46,842 bases of DNA. Source: Welwitschia mirabilis (taxonomy: Eukaryota; Gnetophyta; Gnetopsida; Welwitschiales). Position numbers and translations under genes: made by a program. The stretch is from the NCBI GenBank assembly GCA_051453625.1, contig JBOZIK010000001.1, positions 34,506,093-34,552,934 on the forward strand, given 5' to 3'. The notes beneath the pieces are model-generated. The model searched no databases. It worked only from the letters and a program-made list of their open reading frames with translations, and was not told the origin of the DNA. This document shows, piece after piece, positions 43,053 to 46,842 of this stretch; position 1 is the first letter of the stretch, and every line of letters begins with the position of its first letter.

Positions 43053-46000
43053 TCATAAACATCACTTAACCAACTAGATTTAGTATGCCTTATTCCAATT
43101 TTAGGCTATACAAAATATAAAATATGATAAATGTAATTTGAAAGGGATCTAGTGCCTTCTTCACATTCTAGGTTAACTTTATAATAATGTTCCAATGGGG
43201 ATAGCATATAATGCTCCTTTAAGAAATATAATCAAGATTTATTTTTTAGAAAACTCTTATTAGGCTATTGGGACTACCATTCATGTCATTTCCTTGACAA
43301 TCAATGANNNNNNNNNNNNNNNNNNNNNNNNNNNNNNNNNNNNNNNNNNNNNNNNNNNNNNNNNNNNNNNNNNNNNNNNNNNNNNNNNNNNNNNNNNNNN
43401 NNNNNNNNNNNNNNNNNNNNNNNNNNNNNNNNNNNNNNNNNNNNNNNNNNNNNNNNNNNNNNNNNNNNNNNNNNNNNNNNNNNNNNNNNNNNNNNNNNNN
43501 NNNNNNNNNNNNNNNNNNNNNNNNNNNNNNNNNNNNNNNNNNNNNNNNNNNNNNNNNNNNNNNNNNNNNNNNNNNNNNNNNNNNNNNNNNNNNNNNNNNN
43601 NNNNNNNNNNNNNNNNNNNNNNNNNNNNNNNNNNNNNNNNNNNNNNNNNNNNNNNNNNNNNNNNNNNNNNNNNNNNNNNNNNNNNNNNNNNNNNNNNNNN
43701 NNNNNNNNNNNNNNNNNNNNNNNNNNNNNNNNNNNNNNNNNNNNNNNNNNNNNNNNNNNNNNNNNNNNNNNNNNNNNNNNNNNNNNNNNNNNNNNNNNNN
43801 NNNNNNNNNNNNNNNNNNNNNNNNNNNNNNNNNNNNNNNNNNNNNNNNNNNNNNNNNNNNNNNNNNNNNNNNNNNNNNNNNNNNNNNNNNNNNNNNNNNN
43901 NNNNNNNNNNNNNNNNNNNNNNNGCATTATTTGCTTTTATGATGAAACCTTCAAATAAAATAGGTTATGGATCTTAAATAGGTCAAAATTTAAATACTTG
44001 AGAAAATACAAGGCCTTATTGAAATCAAAATATAAAATGAAGTATAATGATTTGTTTATTTTATATCTCAGAAGATTTCATCTATATATAAACTCAATGT
44101 ATCACCTCAGGCTAAGAACTTTCTTCTCCTTACCATGTTACACAACTGGCTAAAATACATCCAAAGCACTTGACATGCTTGTATTTAAGGTCATTAATAG
44201 TACATTACTCCATATAAAATCTCTCTACATGGATGATAGTCATGTCATATTTAGAAATAGATTAAAAGGAATATACCTAGTACTCCAAGTGTAATCCATG
44301 AAAGTACTATTATGTCTAAGACTTTATGTCAAGTGCATTAGTAACACTCCTTAGAAACTCTGTAGAAGGGCCTTAACTATCAGCCTCTCCAGGATTCTTT
44401 CTTATGTTATTATGTCTCTTTAATATAGGAATAATTCATCATATACTAGGAAATTCAAGTTCTAACTACAAGAACCATGTCCTTAAAGCCATAACGTAGT
44501 GAAATCAGTCTAGCAATAAGAATTGATCCATGTCTAGATCAAATACATATACTAACAATGCCCTTCTAAGACCTGGCTTAGCAAGATACTTGTCCTTTTA
44601 TTAATATCATCATTAATATTAAAAATAAAACATTGAAGCATTTTAAAACCAAAAAACTTAGTAATAAGAATTATATAATTATCAAACAGAAACCTCGAAG
44701 TATAAGATCTAGTAGTATGAGAAATAGCAAAACAAAGAGGATATTTTAAAAAGGCCACTAAATAACTTCAAAATTGTAGATTCTCATGGTTAAATAAAGG
44801 GACTTGCTCTCATTCAAGAAATTAGACTTAATTGCTTTTTAATCAAGGTCACAACCATCAACAAGCACCATAGAATGTAAATGAATGAAATGAACATATA
44901 ATTTCAAGTCTAGAAAGGTGAAAATGCATAGCGATAACTAGAGTAAAAGTTGTAAGGCATTTTATATGGATGATGTATGATCTACAAAAAAGACAAGATC
45001 ATTTAATGATCATTTGTATAAAGCCACAAGTAAATGAAACTCTCTATTAGGCAGGATTCACTTAATAGAAAGCGAGGATCATATTTCATAGGACTTGTAT
45101 CCAAATACATCCAAACATACCTCTTTGTCTTCATTCAAATACTTTTCAAACACTCTATAAAAGATGTAGATGAATCTTGAGGCCTATATGAATACGCATA
45201 GGATTTATCTTATAAAGAAACATTCAATAAATAAAATATATACACATTCTCTGGCTCAAGATCCACATGGATGAGTGAATTAACTATGGAATATGGATTC
45301 AAATGAAAATAAAAATACATTATAGGTGAAGATCACTCCATATTTTTCTTGATTACTAAAAATGAAATTTGTAATTTGTGAATCCACCATTAAAAAATTC
45401 ATAGATAGTTTACTCTTTGAAATAAGCTTAAAATAAGCTTATGAAAGTCTCCTATACCAATGGCATAGAACTCTTCAACAGCATGAATAACCTTGATGAA
45501 TTTGGAGATATGTAACTAGATTTACCATTTTTTGACACATGAAAACCCTATAAGTTTGACATGCATTGGCATTAAGATTTTTAGCAATTTTAGATAAGTA
45601 ATTCTTTGTGCAATTATGCTATGTGATAGACACACTAGGGTCTTTCTTAAGGCTTGAGAAAGAGTAATAGGAGTATCATTTGTTATAAGCATATTAGATT
45701 TTATTTGCTTTGTCATGACTATGTATAGTCCTAATGGATTCCATGTTCCTCCTATAATTTTGAAGAGAAAACTTATGAATATCATCATCATGATAAGCTT
45801 GACAAGTATTTTCTAAGATTGCTTCTTCTTTTAAGAGACCACCATCACCATTTCTATTGTATTATCTACACCCAATCCTATCGTTCAATCACATCATAAT
45901 TGCTCATCAAATAAAAATATGTTTCGTAATAGGTGGTCATAAGAGATGTGATTCAGATTAGTACTAGATGGTGGTAACTCTTGCATAAAAAATACTAAAA

Positions 46001-46074
46001 CTACTCTAATTTCTATTAAAAACTTCTTACAGGATTGGAAGGAAATGCTATTAAGCATGAATTCTTTCAACAAG
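43053..46074 (-). other. Interior of element H, not recognised
   Basis: Lies between the E1 insertion and a minus-strand primer-binding site, and includes a 616-N gap at 43308-43923. By position it should be the inside of a minus-strand LTR element, but I recognise no gag or pol motif on either strand. The longest real open stretch is 45791-45522 on the minus strand (89 codons), of no known family. The open frames at 43294-43977 are made of N and mean nothing. It may be a non-autonomous element or one decayed past recognition. Confidence 0.4.
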
Positions 46075-46086
46075 CTCTGATACTAA
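46075..46086 (-). other. Primer-binding site of element H, initiator-Met tRNA type
   Basis: Minus-strand TAGTATCAGAGC, against the common plant TGGTATCAGAGC with one G-to-A change, placed 1 bp from the terminal repeat at 46088. This type is usual in Ty1/copia elements and differs from the tRNA-Asp type of E1 and E2. Confidence 0.55.
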
Positions 46087-46087
46087 T

Positions 46088-46171
46088 TGAAGTTTGAAAT
46101 CCCATGAAAATAAATAGAAATGGAAGGCACCCATAACAAAATCAATAGGATTTTTGAAAAGTAAACATCAT
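46088..46171 (-). repeat. Right terminal repeat of element H (5' LTR start)
   Basis: About 84 bp matching 8184-8270, cut at 46171 by E3. Confidence 0.5.
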
Positions 46172-46842
46172 TATTGCAGTATGAATTTATGCCATCTTTA
46201 AGTCCTTAGGTAAAACCTATAAATTATAATACTTACAGAAATCACACACTAGTATAGATGGAAGTTAACTTGAATGTCGTAATTTATTAAAGGCATTAAT
46301 CTAAAAGTTAGAGAATTGATTTTATAAGGTATTTTAGTCTTTTTTATTTTAGTAAATAAAAGTATATAATAATGCAAATGCAATGTAAGATAAATGATTG
46401 TTGCGATCCCAAATTATCATGTTTTAATAGTGTAATTGATGGTGTTTTGCAGGGAACAGGAACTCAATTCAGTNNNNNNNNNNNNNNNNNNNNNNNNNNN
46501 NNNNNNNNNNNNNNNNNNNNNNNNNNNNNNNNNNNNNNNNNNNNNNNNNNNNNNNNNNNNNNNNNNNNNNNNNCTCAGAATTACACTTAAACCTATATAA
46601 AAGTCCTACAAAACAACTCATAAAACCACATCAAATAACCATAAATTAGTAGTGCAACATAGACCTCCACTTAATCTTTATCAGTTCCTGATAAAAACTA
46701 TGCCAAAAAAACATATTATGAGTCAATTTATTTTTAAAAAGATAAATCTGAAATTATAAAAAAGCCTCATAAAACACATGATATAGATAAATAATAGGTA
46801 ATGCATAATGTGTATGAAAATTTTGAAAATTTTATTTTATAA
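46172..46842 (-). mobile_element. E3: minus-strand Athila-like element, 3' LTR and start of 3' region
   Basis: 46172-46398 matches the left end of the E2 3' LTR (TATTGCAG start and the ACACACTAGTATAGATGGAA segment). 46574-46659 matches the right end of M1 LTRs. Between them lie a family Y LTR start at 46399-46473 and a 100-N gap. A polypurine tract (minus AAGTGGAGGTCTA) follows at 46660-46672, then 3' region like 13489-13650 up to the window edge. The left target duplication is probably ATCAT (46167-46171): the uninterrupted H copy at 8258-8272 reads on through this site. Confidence 0.7.
46399..46473 (+). repeat. Start of a family Y LTR nested in E3
   Basis: TGTTGCGATCCCAAATTATC and what follows match the reverse complement of 42760-42834. 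It runs into the gap at 46474. Confidence 0.7.

Noticed and set aside
43294-43977. Long open frames of 208-227 codons on both strands
   Set aside because: They consist almost wholly of N; only the ends are sequence.
45522-45791. 89-codon minus-strand ORF as a gene
   Set aside because: No recognised motif, and the neighbouring frames are closed. It is noted only as part of the interior of element H.

Overview
The window looks like intergenic heterochromatin of a flowering plant with a large, AT-rich, transposon-dense genome. I see no host gene, rRNA, tRNA, CRISPR array or bacterial-style gene. Almost everything recognisable is decayed Ty3/gypsy LTR retrotransposon sequence of Athila-like character. 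The signs are long LTRs of about 1.05-1.4 kb, primer-binding sites matching the 3' end of tRNA-Asp, a gag with one CCHC knuckle, a D-I-G-A-S retropepsin, and RT/RNase H/integrase. One element also has a coiled-coil ORF where Athila elements carry an env-like gene. The species cannot be named from this sequence.

Layout. (1) 1-5665, plus strand: element E0, cut by the window edge, with gag, protease, a long 3' untranslated region, polypurine tract and 3' LTR. (2) 5666-8183: no recognisable gene. (3) 8184-8893 and 43053-46171: remains of an older minus-strand LTR element H with an initiator-Met-type primer-binding site, split by E1. (4) 8899-43047, plus strand: element E1, bounded by the 5-bp target duplication GTAGA and split by three later insertions. 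These are M1 (minus, 12603-21772, gag-protease type), E2 (minus, 23467-37956, full gag-pol, target duplication ATGAC) and a solo LTR of family Y (41555-42834, target duplication ATTAT). (5) 46172-46842: start of another minus-strand element E3, itself invaded by a family Y LTR.

Relative order read from the nesting: H is oldest, E1 entered H, and M1, E2 and Y entered E1. A plus-strand LTR of the E2 family (34297-35533) sits inside the E2 leader if the scaffold is right there. All coding regions are broken. E2 integrase has lost all three DDE residues and its RT has N-D in place of D-D. In the E1 env-position ORF the internal stops are nearly all TAG, as expected from CAG-to-TAG decay of methylated CHG sites.

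The main unexplained signal is an imperfect palindromic module of about 40 bp, made of two nested pairs of GTCAT/ATGAC half-sites. It occurs about 40 times, in LTRs upstream of the TATA box, in leaders and in 3' untranslated regions of several different LTR families. A second signal is a block of about 170 bp in the 3' untranslated regions, found in five copies.

The scaffold has 13 runs of N (249-356, 2170-2224, 12041-12050, 12464-12563, 14903-15132, 16680-16779, 26271-26370, 32263-32362, 35534-35633, 39463-39562, 42601-42700, 43308-43923, 46474-46573). Eight are exactly 100 N. Several of those sit at apparent duplications or have the same sequence on both sides, so local structure at these joints is doubtful.
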